Assembly: GCF_021397715.1 (NCBI RefSeq)
Contig: NZ_CP090207.1
Span: 124,001-188,000, forward strand
Length of the DNA: 64,000 bases
From: Pantoea agglomerans
Lineage (GTDB): Bacteria > Pseudomonadota > Gammaproteobacteria > Enterobacterales > Enterobacteriaceae
Direction of reading: 5' to 3'
Shown: one piece after another, positions 21,231 to 33,284 of the stretch
How positions within the stretch are numbered: the stretch's first letter is position 1
Layout: each line of letters opens with the position of its first letter
Made by a program: the position numbers and the translations under genes
Notes under the pieces: model-generated
The model's database searches: none
What the model was told of the DNA's origin: nothing
The model's input: the letters and a program-made list of their open reading frames with translations, nothing else

Positions 21231-23336
21231 CTAATTACGGTTACGGTGAACTTTGATCACATCCGGCATCACGCGGATTTTACGCATGATATTGGCCAGA
21301 TGGACGCGATCGCGGGCGGTGAGGCGAATAAAGGCGCTATATACCCGGCCATCGCGCTCTTCCGTGTTCAGGCTCTGAATGTTAGAACCGGCAGTGTTAA
21401 TCGCCGCCGTCAGGTTGGCTAACGCGCCCTGATGGTTAAACATATCGACCTTAATTTCCGCCACAAATTCCTGCTCAGTCACTTTGTCCCATTCAACCGG
21501 CATGAACTTCTCTGGCTCTTTCTGGTAACCGCGAATGTTTCGACAGGATTCGTGATGCACCACCAGGCCCTTACCGGGACTGACGTGCGCAACAATCGGA
21601 TCGCCGGGAATCGGTCGACAGCATTTGGCGAAGGTAATCAGTACGCCGTCGGCGCCTTTGATGGGCAGCTTGCCGCGTTTGCTGTTGCTGATCGCTTTGC
21701 TGTCAGCCTGCAGCAGGTTTTTCGCCACCACCACGCTCATTGCATTGCCAAGACCAATTTCCGCCAGCAGATCGTCCAGCGAAGTCAGCTTCATGCGATC
21801 CAGCTCCTGCCTGATATTCTCCGGCGGGATCTCAGCCAGTTTACGGCTGCCGCCCAGCGCATGGCTCAGCAGGCGACGGCCCAGATTGACCGAGTCTTCG
21901 CGTTTGAGATTCTTCAGTAGCTGACGGATTTTGGCGCGGGCTTTGGAACTGACGACAAAGTTAAGCCAGGCGGCGTTAGGACGCGCGCCCGGCGCGGTGA
22001 TGATCTCAATCGTCTGGCCGCTGGTCAGGGATTGCGACAGCGGATAAGGCTGGCGATCGACACGCGCGCCGACGCAGGCATGACCAATGTCAGTGTGCAC
22101 GGCATAGGCGAAATCCACCGGTGTGGCGCCTGTCGGCAACTCTACGATACGGCCTTCCGGCGTGAAGACGTAGATCTCATCCGGGAAGAGATCGGACTTC
22201 ACGCTTTCGATAAATTCAAATGAACTGCCGGCGCTTTGTTGCAGCTCCAGCAGGCTTTGCAGCCAGCGCTGGGCACGAATCTGCGCCGTGGTGCCACTTT
22301 CGCCCGCCTGTTTGTAAGCCCAGTGCGCAGCGACCCCCATTTCCGCCATCTGATCCATATCTTCAGTGCGAATCTGCACTTCAACCGGCACGCCGTGCGG
22401 GCCGATCATCGAAGTATGGAGAGATTGATAGCCGTTGGCTTTGGGGATGGCGATGTAATCTTTGACCCGGCCCGGACGCGGCTTATATAAGCTGTGCATC
22501 TGGCCCAGGACGCGATAGCAGGTATCGAGATCTTTCACGATGACGCGAAAGGCATAGATATCCATGATCGAGTGAAAACGCTGCTCTTTCAGCGTCATTT
22601 TGCGGTAGATCGAGTAAAGATGCTTTTCACGACCGCTGACGCGGCAGGGAATGCCCGCTTCCTGCAGACGGCCATCGATCTCAGAAAGAATCTTCTGGAT
22701 CATCTCTTTACGGTTACCGCGTGCCGCCTTCACCACCTCTTTGATAACCCGATAACGGTTCGGATAAAGGGCTTCGAAACCGAGCTCTTCGAGTTCTGTT
22801 TTAAGGTGATGAATACCCAGACGATGCGCCAGTGGGCTGTAAATTTCCAGCGTTTCCAGCGCGATGCGGCGACGTTTATCCGGGCGTAATGCGCCGAGGG
22901 TGCGCATGTTGTGCGTGCGGTCAGCCAGCTTGATGAGAATAACGCGGATATCCTGCACCATCGCCATAATCATCTTGCGGAAGTTCTCTGCCTGCGCCTC
23001 TTTCTTGTCGCGGAACTTCAGCTTATCCAGCTTAGAAACGCCTTCGACCAGCTCCGCCACGCTCTTACCGAACAGCTGTTCCATATCCTGGTAAGTGGCG
23101 GGCGTATCTTCGATCACGTCATGCAGCAGCGCGGCCATGAGCGTTTCATGGTCGAGCTTCATTTCCGCCAGAATACAGGCTACGGCAACCGGATGGGTGA
23201 TATAAGGCTCACCACTGGAGCGTGTCTGTCCCTCGTGGGCATCACGTGCGACAAGGTAAGCCTGCTGGAGGCGCTTGATGTGCTCCTCTGGCAGGTATTT
23301 TTCAATCAGTTGATTGAGGCTTTCAAACAGATACAA
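21231..23336 (-). CDS. spoT: Bifunctional (p)ppGpp hydrolase/synthetase SpoT
   Basis: Degrades ppGpp and makes it under carbon, fatty-acid or iron stress. 701 residues: HD hydrolase domain with LLHDVIEDT (about residues 45-145), synthetase domain with YRVLGQMHSLYKPRPGRVKD, TGS domain (VFTPEGRIVELPTGATPVDF), a helical/ZFD region (KCCRPIPGDPI) and a C-terminal ACT domain. It starts 20 bp after rpoZ. Loss is usually lethal in a relA+ cell because ppGpp then accumulates. Confidence 0.98.
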   Translation of the reverse strand: MYLFESLNQLIEKYLPEEHIKRLQQAYLVARDAHEGQTRSSGEPYITHPVAVACILAEMKLDHETLMAALLHDVIEDTPATYQDMEQLFGKSVAELVEGVSKLDKLKFRDKKEAQAENFRKMIMAMVQDIRVILIKLADRTHNMRTLGALRPDKRRRIALETLEIYSPLAHRLGIHHLKTELEELGFEALYPNRYRVIKEVVKAARGNRKEMIQKILSEIDGRLQEAGIPCRVSGREKHLYSIYRKMTLKEQRFHSIMDIYAFRVIVKDLDTCYRVLGQMHSLYKPRPGRVKDYIAIPKANGYQSLHTSMIGPHGVPVEVQIRTEDMDQMAEMGVAAHWAYKQAGESGTTAQIRAQRWLQSLLELQQSAGSSFEFIESVKSDLFPDEIYVFTPEGRIVELPTGATPVDFAYAVHTDIGHACVGARVDRQPYPLSQSLTSGQTIEIITAPGARPNAAWLNFVVSSKARAKIRQLLKNLKREDSVNLGRRLLSHALGGSRKLAEIPPENIRQELDRMKLTSLDDLLAEIGLGNAMSVVVAKNLLQADSKAISNSKRGKLPIKGADGVLITFAKCCRPIPGDPIVAHVSPGKGLVVHHESCRNIRGYQKEPEKFMPVEWDKVTEQEFVAEIKVDMFNHQGALANLTAAINTAGSNIQSLNTEERDGRVYSAFIRLTARDRVHLANIMRKIRVMPDVIKVHRNRN

Positions 23337-23356
23337 GGGTGACCTGCAGGTGGCTG

Positions 23357-23632
23357 TTAACGACGACCTTCAGCGATAGCGGTAACGGCCTGTAACTCAG
23401 CGGCTTCCTGCTCTTGCTGTTCCTGACGATCACGCACATCTAAAATCTGATTGGTGACCAACCCTTCTTCGATTTCGCGCAGGGCGATAACGGTAGGTTT
23501 ATCGTTCTCTTCCGGAACCAGCGGATCTTTGCCGCCTACCTGCATCTGACGTGCACGACGTGCAGCGACCAACACCAGGTCAAAACGATTACCAACTTTT
23601 TCTACTGCGTCCTGAACGGTTACGCGTGCCAT
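23357..23632 (-). CDS. rpoZ: RNA polymerase omega subunit
   Basis: Small subunit that folds around beta-prime and forms one ppGpp-binding site of RNA polymerase. 91 residues, the standard length, with [20 protein letters not shown] and the RRARQM segment. It lies between gmk (54 bp upstream) and spoT (20 bp downstream). Confidence 0.98.
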   Translation of the reverse strand: MARVTVQDAVEKVGNRFDLVLVAARRARQMQVGGKDPLVPEENDKPTVIALREIEEGLVTNQILDVRDRQEQQEQEAAELQAVTAIAEGRR

Positions 23633-23686
23633 AGGTGTGCTACTCCACAGATGAAGAAATGACTGGGCATCATACTGAAACTCAAT

Positions 23687-24505
<819 letters not shown>

Positions 24506-24523
24506 CTAGCGTCTCTGTGTTGA

Positions 24524-26848
<2,325 letters not shown>

Positions 26849-27340
26849 AGCAGACTCCAGTTAGACGGCGGCAAGGCTAAGGTATAGCGTAATAAACGGC
26901 GACTGAGATTTTCTGACGCCACGCTATTGGGATTAGCTCAGTTTATGGATGTGTGCTGCAAACGTCGTGGTATCAGTACGCCGGGTCGTGAACGTCTCGT
27001 GCAATGCATAAGAAAAAATTCGCCCGACAGGCTAACCGGCCGCTACTTCCTCTCTCTGTTTTGCTGTGCCACCGCCAGCAGGCGCATTACGCCATAACAT
27101 GACCTCTGACACCATGCTGACGTGCCGGATAAATGGATGACCGGGCTGTTCTGTCAGGTCATCGCCGGGCAATGCCGCAGCGTCAGAGCGAAGGAGGCTG
27201 TCTTCTGGGCAAATCGCAGTCAACGCGATCAGCAACGTTAAGGGATAATAACAGGCAGAGGCAGTGAGGCAGAGTTGCGGAAGGGTAACGGGAACAGCGG
27301 AGACAGAGAATAACCGGGAATATTAATCGTCATTACGGAT
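26849..27340. other. Intergenic region, no supported gene
   Basis: About 490 bp between yicG and the WzxC-like fragment. It should hold the yicG promoter. A 67-codon minus-strand frame (27032-27235) has no Shine-Dalgarno and no recognisable features, so I do not call it. No repeats or RNA genes seen. Confidence 0.5.
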
Positions 27341-27373
27341 GAAAAAGAAAAAGCGTGCTGGTTCACAGCACGC
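27341..27373 (-). terminator. Terminator of the WzxC-like fragment
   Basis: Minus-strand stem GCGTGCTG... / CAGCACGC (8 bp, 5-nt loop) followed by TTTTTCTTTTTC, about 50 bp after the stop. Its presence suggests the fragment is still a defined transcription unit. Confidence 0.8.
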
Positions 27374-27421
27374 CAACGCATCGTTTCGGATGCTCAGAGC
27401 CCACCATACAGACTTATTTTA

Positions 27422-28066
27422 TTATTTGTTTCTTGCACGAATCTGAGAAAATGCTTTCAGGCTGAAACGGTATTCTGGCTGGAACCATGAACGACCGTAG
27501 TAGCAATAAATCAGCATACGAATGGACGCCATCGCCAGATAACCCCAGATTGCACAAAGCACTGACGGAGTTAGCCAGACGGTAAATAAGGTTACGCTCA
27601 GTCCGGCTAATACCGAAGAGGTTTCAGCAAAAGCGATGCGGGTATATTGTTTTTCACGCTGTAATATTGCCCGGTAATGCTGTCCCTGTGGAATAATAAT
27701 AAAGACCACCGAGACCATCTCCAGCATTAAGGCCAGTTCAGGCTGGTCAAACATCCGATTAAGCAGATGGCTGCCAATAAATAACAGACCAAATGTCGCG
27801 GCGCCCATCACAATGTTGCCCCAGTAAAGGATCGAGAGATCGTTAATTGAGAGCATGCATCGGCGGATCAGCATATTCGAGAAGCCCCGATCGGCCAGGG
27901 TATCGATAGCCAGCAAAGCCACAACGGCAATGGCCAGCAGGTTGAGCTCATTTGCCTGCAGAATTTGCGCCAGTAACGAAAGCTGCAACACGCCAATGCC
28001 AATAATTTTGATCGAGGAGAGGAGAGACCATTTTGCGCTATTCAGACTGCTTTCACGTATCGCCAT
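27422..28066 (-). pseudogene. WzxC-like flippase, N-terminal half only
   Basis: Polysaccharide flippases of the MOP superfamily move undecaprenyl-linked repeat units across the inner membrane and are usually 450-500 residues long. This frame aligns by eye with about the first 205 residues of E. coli colanic-acid exporter WzxC (AKWS, IIGLGVLQ-like, IIPQGQ, ETSSVLAGL, FSL segments), then stops after RARNK with no homologous continuation downstream. It has five or six hydrophobic segments. The start MAIRESS at 28066 matches WzxC MSLREKT; the frame is open up to 28123. Either a truncated pseudogene or a short membrane protein kept for another role. Confidence 0.75.
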
Positions 28067-28159
28067 GATATGCTCGTTAGAGTACATGTACTCTGTGCGA
28101 AATAAATATTCGTGTAACGGCAATGGGGTTGCTGTGACACCGTTAGTTAGTGCAATGAG

Positions 28160-28426
28160 TCAGTGCAATTTTTCCGGCCGAAGTCCTGAAATACCTTGCC
28201 AGGCTTGCCATGTTATTATGGATTCAATCAAATGATGCTCGGATAAAAAATAGATATCCCTGGAATATTCACGGTTTCGTGTCATGGCGGAATCTCCCGC
28301 TGTTAATAAGAAGTCCGCCAGATCACGAATAAATCCTGTTGTTGTTTTATATTCTCCAGCCAGCATCCTGCCGGCAATCTCAACAAATTCTTTTTCAGAT
28401 AACAAAGGATAAGTTGAGCGGTCCAT
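28160..28426 (-). CDS. Unknown 88-aa protein upstream of WzxC-like fragment
   Basis: Not recognised. Soluble, mostly helical-looking protein (MDRSTYPLLSEKEFVEIAG...) without membrane segments or metal motifs, ending in LRPEKLH. It lies about 90 bp upstream of the WzxC-like fragment on the same strand, so the two may share a transcript. AT-richer than the flanking housekeeping genes. The upstream sequence (AAAAAAGACATGG on the minus strand) lacks a clear Shine-Dalgarno, which lowers confidence. Confidence 0.5.
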   Translation of the reverse strand: MDRSTYPLLSEKEFVEIAGRMLAGEYKTTTGFIRDLADFLLTAGDSAMTRNREYSRDIYFLSEHHLIESIITWQAWQGISGLRPEKLH

Positions 28427-28860
28427 GTCTTTTTTCCTGCTTTATCATTATGGGTATTGCTGTGTGTGGAATGATTTATACATTGTTTTATTTAATTTAA
28501 CACCATAAGAAAAGTCTGATAACGCAACCGCAGTAATTAATGGTTTCACTCTGTGCATGATAAATATTAAATCACTTACAGCGCTGTAATAAATATTAGT
28601 TAAGGATTAATGTTTATAACAACCAGTGAACTTCGATGGCTCAGCGGAAATCAGTGCAAAATCAGGCCTGGCGGGCTGCAAACAGGCAGCATTGCCAGGA
28701 GTTTTCCTGGCGATAATGCTTAAGCAGAACTGGTGATAGGCGGGATAATGACGTCAGTAATCAGATAAGTGCTTTATGCTTTTTTGCCCAATGTTTTTGT
28801 ATTTTTTTTCATTAACGACCAGCGTTAACTACAGCATAAAAAATGCGCTAACTCGTTGAT
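28427..28860. other. AT-rich intergenic region
   Basis: About 430 bp with long A/T stretches and stops in all frames. It is consistent with a silenced, horizontally acquired boundary and probably holds the promoter of the 88-aa gene. No gene, RNA or clear repeat seen. Confidence 0.5.
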
Positions 28861-29256
28861 TTATTGAGTAAGCAGTTGATTGAGCTTTTCAAGATCTTTG
28901 CTAACCCATTCAATATCCTGCTTAAATTTATCTTCTGAGGTTAAAGGCTGGCGATAGACCGTCACCATCACCTCGGCACCCTGCTCGTTGGCGATCACCC
29001 GCATTGGCATATAAATCTCCTTACCAAAACCGGTATCAACCCAGTGATCCATTACGCCGAACGGATTATGGGGCGTGAAACGAATCTTCACCGTGCCCTC
29101 GGGGCCTTTGGCGCGCCAGCGGTTGCCTTCCGGTTCCAGCGTGCTGTTGGTTAACCCGGAGGCCCATTTGGGAAAGAACTCTGGTTTCCAGATGGTTTCA
29201 TACAGATCTAACCAGTGGCGTGGAATGGTCAGGCTCAGGGTACGAGAGGAGAGCAT
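28861..29256 (-). CDS. SRPBCC-family (START/polyketide-cyclase-like) protein
   Basis: 131 residues with the helix-grip layout of the SRPBCC superfamily: an N-terminal strand (SRTLSLTIPR), WLDLYETIWKPEFFPKW, antiparallel strands (NRWRAKGPEGTVKIRFT) and a long C-terminal helix (DIEWVSKDLEKLNQLLT). Such proteins bind small hydrophobic ligands in a central cavity; the ligand cannot be predicted here. Standalone gene downstream of the PLP enzyme on the same strand, 137 bp apart. Confidence 0.7.
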   Translation of the reverse strand: MLSSRTLSLTIPRHWLDLYETIWKPEFFPKWASGLTNSTLEPEGNRWRAKGPEGTVKIRFTPHNPFGVMDHWVDTGFGKEIYMPMRVIANEQGAEVMVTVYRQPLTSEDKFKQDIEWVSKDLEKLNQLLTQ

Positions 29257-29393
29257 ACTACCTCCGGCAAAGTGGCGGAAAAGGGCATTAAAGCATGGGG
29301 CTATGCCAGGTAAAATGCTGTAGCAACAGAAGTGTGGAGTAGAAAGGGTTTCGAACAGATTGCAGGCAACATCGGGTGTTGCCTGCGGTTTGA

Positions 29394-30548
29394 TCAGATA
29401 AACCTGCCGCGTGCCGATACTAGGTGTTTCACCGCATCACCCTGCTCATCGCGCAGAATAAAGTCATCTGACTGCGCCATGACTGCACAACTGTGATTCG
29501 GGAAGATGCGCAGCAGGCTGCCAACTTCAGGACGGTGATTTTCACACAGCAAAAATCCGTGCTCCTCGGATAATTTGCTGATCTCATAGGTCTGGCCTGT
29601 CGCATCAGCCGCGATGCCGAACCCGCTGGCGTTCGTGCCGTGCGGTCCTTTATCAGAACTCAGCATTTTCGAGCCGGCATCGATAATCGCGAAATGCGCG
29701 TTAACGGCCACCACACGGGTAATCACACTCAGCGCGAGCTGATCGACGCGGCTTAAACCGAGACGGCAGGCAGTGAGATCAAGCAATGCATAATTGCCGG
29801 GACGGATTTCATCAATACAGGGGGCGATTTCGGCCGCCAGCGCGGTGGGTGTGGCCCCGACAGAGAGTGGGCAGGCGGTGAAGCCCGCCGCATGAAGCTT
29901 CGCCTGTAACTCCTGCATCATTACGGCTTCCTGACGGGCGATGTCCGCTATCGCAGCGGGATTTCCGGCACCATAGGCGTGGCCAGCGTGAGAGACCAGC
30001 CCGGCAAAGCGTAATCCTTTTTCCCGCAGAGCCTGCGCTATAACCACCGCCCGATCGGTATGCGGATCAACGCCAATACGATGTAACCCGACATCCACTT
30101 TGATCGCCACGGCCAGGTCGCAATCGGGCTGCTGCTGCCAGGCGTCAGCGATAGCCTCCACACCATGCAGCGCATCGGCAATCAGGGTAATTTTCGCCTG
30201 ATGCCGCACCGCCAGACGCAGCAGTTCTGCCACACTCTGCGCCTGCACCACCGGATAGGCTAACAACAGATCGCGGATGCCACCCTGAATAAAGCTGATC
30301 CCTTCACTCGGTTTTGAAACCGTCACGCCGCGGGCACCTGACGCCAGCTGACGTTGCGCAATCCAGACGCTCTTGTGGGTTTTGATATGAGGACGGAGGG
30401 CGACGCCGGCGGCATCGGCCTTGCGCTGCATCTGTTGCAGATTTTGCTCCAGACGTTGCGCATCCACTTCAATGTAAGGTGTCAGACGATCATCAATCAG
30501 TGGGCGTTGCCACTGCTCGGCGGTATGGATATCCATAAGACGTTTCAA
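29394..30548 (-). CDS. D-threonine aldolase/D-serine dehydratase-type PLP enzyme
   Basis: Fold-type III PLP enzyme (alanine-racemase N-terminal barrel plus DSD1-like C-terminal domain). The Schiff-base lysine lies in RPHIKTHKS (about residue 57). The C-terminal zinc-binding His-Cys pair typical of this family is in PNHSCAVMAQ. VGATPT and PGNYALLD match family phosphate- and cofactor-binding loops. 384 residues, the normal length. It could cleave D-threonine or D-3-hydroxy amino acids, or dehydrate D-serine; the exact substrate is not readable from sequence. Confidence 0.85.
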   Translation of the reverse strand: MKRLMDIHTAEQWQRPLIDDRLTPYIEVDAQRLEQNLQQMQRKADAAGVALRPHIKTHKSVWIAQRQLASGARGVTVSKPSEGISFIQGGIRDLLLAYPVVQAQSVAELLRLAVRHQAKITLIADALHGVEAIADAWQQQPDCDLAVAIKVDVGLHRIGVDPHTDRAVVIAQALREKGLRFAGLVSHAGHAYGAGNPAAIADIARQEAVMMQELQAKLHAAGFTACPLSVGATPTALAAEIAPCIDEIRPGNYALLDLTACRLGLSRVDQLALSVITRVVAVNAHFAIIDAGSKMLSSDKGPHGTNASGFGIAADATGQTYEISKLSEEHGFLLCENHRPEVGSLLRIFPNHSCAVMAQSDDFILRDEQGDAVKHLVSARGRFI

Positions 30549-30682
30549 CTCTGGCTTGCGGGAGAGTGCTCATCATTCCTCAATTGCGGGTCTGATGCCA
30601 GTGTGTCATTGACCAGGTAGAAGAGATGGTGACATACGCGTTTGCGCGTAAAGCCGGGAGGAGCGGGTCGGGAGCCGAGGCC

Positions 30683-30715
30683 ATAAAACAATAAAGCAGG
30701 CGCGTGGCCTGCTTT
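30683..30715 (-). terminator. Probable terminator of lpxP
   Basis: 9-bp stem AAAGCAGGC / GCCTGCTTT with a 5-nt loop just after the lpxP stop, followed on the minus strand by ATTGTTTTAT. Confidence 0.75.
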
Positions 30716-30720
30716 ATCCG

Positions 30721-31644
30721 TTAAACGTAAAGTGACGCTTCACCCGGTGGACGGGTTTTAAAGCGGCGATGCAGCCAGAGATACTGTTCAGGAGCACGCA
30801 GAATCTGGTTTTCGATCACCTTATTCATATAGGCCGCCGCTGCTGCCTCATCGGTGTGAGGATAATTTTCCAGCATCGGTTCGATGATCAAATGATAACC
30901 ATCATTGCCCGCATTACGGATCAGCATAATCGGCACCATCGCAGGCTTCGCCAGACGGGACAGCACAAATGTACCGTTAGTGGTTGCCGCTTTTTCCACT
31001 GCAAACAGCGGCGCGAAGGTGCTGCCTTTCGGACCGTAGTCCTGATCGGGCGCAAACCAGACGGATTCACCTTGTTTCAGCGCATGTACCATACCGCGCA
31101 GGTCACGGCGATCGATCATCGCTTTATTGGAACGCATCCGGCCTTTGGTCTGAACATATTCCATCGCCAGATTGTTGTGCGGGCGGTACATCGCCATCAT
31201 TGGCTGACACAGACCACTGATGCGGCCACCCAGCTCCAGCGACATAAAGTGTACGCCAATAAGCATCACGCCACGCTTTTCATTCTGAGCGGCGTGCAGA
31301 TTTGCCAGACCGGAGACGGTAAACAGGCGCTTAACGGCGCGATCGGACCAGAACCAGGCGATGCCGGTTTCGGCCAGCGCCATACCCAGCGAAGCAAAAT
31401 TACCGGCGATCATCCGCTCGGTTTTTTCTTCACTGATGCCAGGAAAACAGAGCTCAATATTGCGACGGGTAATGCGCTCGCGGCGCTGCAGGAAATGGCG
31501 GGAAATTTTGCCGGCACCGGCACCAAGACGCATAAGAACAGGATAGGGAAGCTGGACCAGCAGCCAGAGCACACCCAGGCCAAACCAGGTAAACCAATAA
31601 CGCGGATGCAGCAGCGAACTGCTAAATTTCCCGGTGTTTTTCAT
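30721..31644 (-). CDS. lpxP: Lipid A palmitoleoyl/acyl transferase LpxP-like
   Basis: LpxL/LpxM/LpxP-family inner-membrane acyltransferase adding the secondary acyl chain to Kdo2-lipid IVA. LpxP is the cold-induced form that adds palmitoleate. The N-terminal membrane anchor (LHPRYWFTWFGLGVLWLLVQ), the HX4E catalytic motif (HFMSLE) and the C-terminal YLWLHRRFKTRPPGE match E. coli LpxP more closely than LpxL in my recollection. The ATG at 31644 has AAGG upstream; a TTG two codons earlier is less likely. Confidence 0.85.
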   Translation of the reverse strand: MKNTGKFSSSLLHPRYWFTWFGLGVLWLLVQLPYPVLMRLGAGAGKISRHFLQRRERITRRNIELCFPGISEEKTERMIAGNFASLGMALAETGIAWFWSDRAVKRLFTVSGLANLHAAQNEKRGVMLIGVHFMSLELGGRISGLCQPMMAMYRPHNNLAMEYVQTKGRMRSNKAMIDRRDLRGMVHALKQGESVWFAPDQDYGPKGSTFAPLFAVEKAATTNGTFVLSRLAKPAMVPIMLIRNAGNDGYHLIIEPMLENYPHTDEAAAAAYMNKVIENQILRAPEQYLWLHRRFKTRPPGEASLYV

Positions 31645-32065
31645 TAACAACCTTCATGAGATAAATGGATGTATCGCATAAAGAGCACTTCCATAAGTCT
31701 CCAGGCGCTACAGCTGTACTGATTTCGACCAACACTTTATCAAAAAGTGCCTTGAAAGATAGGCAATCTCCGGAATCTACAGGATTGACCTGTTTCATGG
31801 AGCGATGCCGGAACGCGCTGAAAAAAGAAGGATTAAGGGTTAAATGACGTAAATACAGGAAGTTAAGCGAAGCGTTTCGTCCAGTGTAAATGTGAATGGC
31901 GGCCGTTACAGAAGAGTCTGGAAATTATTATTTATCTATCTTTACGCAATTCTGACACCCTCAGCGCTGAAAAAGTCACCAAAGTGAAGTGCTACCTGAA
32001 CAGGCTGTAATGATCGGGCAGAGAGACAACTAAGCGCCAGTTAAGGCGCTTAGTGAAGGGGAGCA
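31645..32065. other. Intergenic region between lpxP and the island
   Basis: About 420 bp with the lpxP promoter region. A 60-codon plus-strand frame (31665-31847) lacks a Shine-Dalgarno and family features and is not called. The right part holds the hairpin at 32029-32054. Confidence 0.5.
32029..32054 (-). terminator. Hairpin, likely the original yicC terminator
   Basis: 10-bp inverted repeat ACTAAGCGCC / GGCGCTTAGT with a 6-nt loop. It begins 11 bp after a displaced yicC-like 3' end on the minus strand. I read it as the original yicC transcript end, separated from yicC by the island. The T run is weak (TTGTCTCTCT). Confidence 0.5.
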
Positions 32066-32084
32066 TTACTCGATATTGGATCTG
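32066..32084. repeat. Left attachment site (displaced yicC 3' end)
   Basis: ACTCGATATTGGATCTG matches ACTCGATGTTCTGAATCTG at the yicC stop (52196-52214) except for three or four changes. On the minus strand it reads NIE-stop, the same last residues as YicC. Together with the integrase beside yicC this marks a 20.1-kb element inserted in the yicC 3' end. Confidence 0.6.
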
Positions 32085-32146
32085 ATTATTGAGTAAGTGG
32101 CTCAAGCCCTTTCCATGCATGAATTCTTTGAGTGGCGATTTCTAAA

Positions 32147-32169
32147 GGGGTACACGCTTGTGTACACGC
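32147..32169. repeat. Possible integrase arm sites, left end
   Basis: GGGGTACACGCTTGTGTACACGC contains two copies of a TACACG element, one within GTGTACAC. Similar GTGTACAC elements occur near the right end (52032-52086). Candidate binding sites for the integrase or its excisionase. Confidence 0.4.
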
Positions 32170-32686
32170 TAAAAGAGGGTGCCTGCAGGCTTTGATCATA
32201 ATCTGATCACTGCTCTTTTTACGCAGGAAAAATGCGTACTTTTACTGCGTACCAACATGCGTACTCCTCGCTGCGTACTTTTACACACCTCCCATGAGAT
32301 TTTCCTGATTGGCATGCTGCCGCTAGTTTTTTGGCCCGCTCATGCGCCAAATGTGTAAAGGCGAATAAAGGTAAATGTGGGTTCAGCACATATCGCGGGC
32401 GGCGCTCATGGTGGCCCACATGGAAACTTATCGTGGAAAACCCTCTGGCAACCTTTAATTTGGAAACCATGCATTCTGGTGGATACCAGGTTGGATACCT
32501 TTCCGTAATCTAGCCGTGCTAGTCACAGGCTTAAGGCTCAGCTTTGAGATTTAGGATTTTCTAACCGCACCGTTTTGACTATGTGACTCTGTTGTCATCA
32601 TCTCTCTGATAGTGGTTACCAAACCTGGTTACCAGTTACCACGATTGGTTACCGTTCCGCACGCACGTTATATACAAGCAAAAACA
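32170..32686. other. Non-coding left end of island with repeats
   Basis: About 500 bp without a gene I can support. Two overlapping frames on opposite strands (32219-32470 and 32331-32513) show no family features. The right part contains two GGATACC copies (about 32478-32500) and four GGTTACC copies leading into the iteron locus, so the region looks like replication-control DNA. Confidence 0.45.
32614..32653. repeat. Four GGTTACC direct repeats
   Basis: GGTTACC at 32614, 32627 and 32647 plus AGTTACC at 32634. The starts are 13, 7 and 13 bp apart, so two pairs face the same side of the helix. They lie upstream of the putative ribbon-helix-helix gene and beside the iterons. Confidence 0.7.
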
Positions 32687-32807
32687 TGTCGTTCAGTTGG
32701 TTCAGTTGGTTCAATTTGAAAAAATAATTGTTTTATAAGGATTAATTTTCAAAAAGTGAACCAACACAACCCCGAATTGAACCAACAACGGGGCAGTCTG
32801 AACCAAC
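32687..32807. repeat. Iteron locus 1 (candidate replication origin half)
   Basis: Three tandem 9-bp units ending in GTTCA (32687, 32696, 32705; GTTGGTTCA), then a 43-bp very AT-rich spacer, then three inverted units TGAACCAAC at 32757, 32778 and 32799. The other iteron locus (42746-42856) has the same design in the opposite orientation. It resembles the ori/crr pair of phage P4 in logic though not in iteron sequence. Confidence 0.75.
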
Positions 32808-32874
32808 AACTTTTCATGTCTTACACTGTCTTACAATGCTAAAATGCTCACTACTTCCCTGATGCTGGTGACCT

Positions 32875-33282
32875 ATGAGCAAATCCCTTTCTGTGACATT
32901 CCGTGTGCCTGCAGAGCTAAGTGAGGCTTTTACCGGTGCTGTTGGCACTGCTGGTGGCGATAAAACAGCATGGCTGGTCGATGCCATCAGGCAGAAGCTG
33001 AACCGGCCAGAGATCAATCCTGACGCTCGTATGATGGCGCTGGTGGAGAGAATGGAGACAGCGGCTGCGGCTTTGATTAGCGGAAAGCAGGGTATTCCAC
33101 CTTTGCCATACGATGAGCAGGTGGTGACCCGTGTGGTGGAAGAGACAATCGCACAAGGCTTTGATAATGGCCGCATCATCGCTGAACGTCTTAATGAGGC
33201 TGGCTATCAGACCAAGGCAGAAAAGGCGTGGGACAAGGACATTTATAGCGCTTGGAAGAGAAGAGACTTAAAGCGCTCGTGA
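32875..33282 (+). CDS. Putative ribbon-helix-helix DNA-binding protein
   Basis: 135 residues. The first 45 (MSKSLSVTFRVPAELSEAFT...) look like a ribbon-helix-helix domain: a short strand of alternating residues followed by two helices. The C-terminal part (GRIIAERLNEAGYQTKAEKAW) resembles the small helical DNA-contact segment of recombinase-type domains. It is one of few plus-strand genes of the island and lies just right of the repeat-rich DNA, so a role as iteron-binding or partition/replication regulator is plausible but inferred. It converges on the PRTase gene with a 2-bp gap. Confidence 0.6.
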   Translation: MSKSLSVTFRVPAELSEAFTGAVGTAGGDKTAWLVDAIRQKLNRPEINPDARMMALVERMETAAAALISGKQGIPPLPYDEQVVTRVVEETIAQGFDNGRIIAERLNEAGYQTKAEKAWDKDIYSAWKRRDLKRS

Positions 33283-33284
33283 TC

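Noticed and set aside
27032..27235. 67-codon minus-strand frame after yicG
   Set aside because: No Shine-Dalgarno, no recognisable features, isolated in an intergenic region.
31665..31847. 60-codon plus-strand frame upstream of lpxP
   Set aside because: Overlaps the expected lpxP promoter, lacks a ribosome site and any family likeness.
32219..32513. Two overlapping small frames on opposite strands at the island's left end
   Set aside because: Neither has a clear ribosome site or family features; the Cys pattern in the plus-strand frame (CAKCVKANKGKCGF) is suggestive but not enough.
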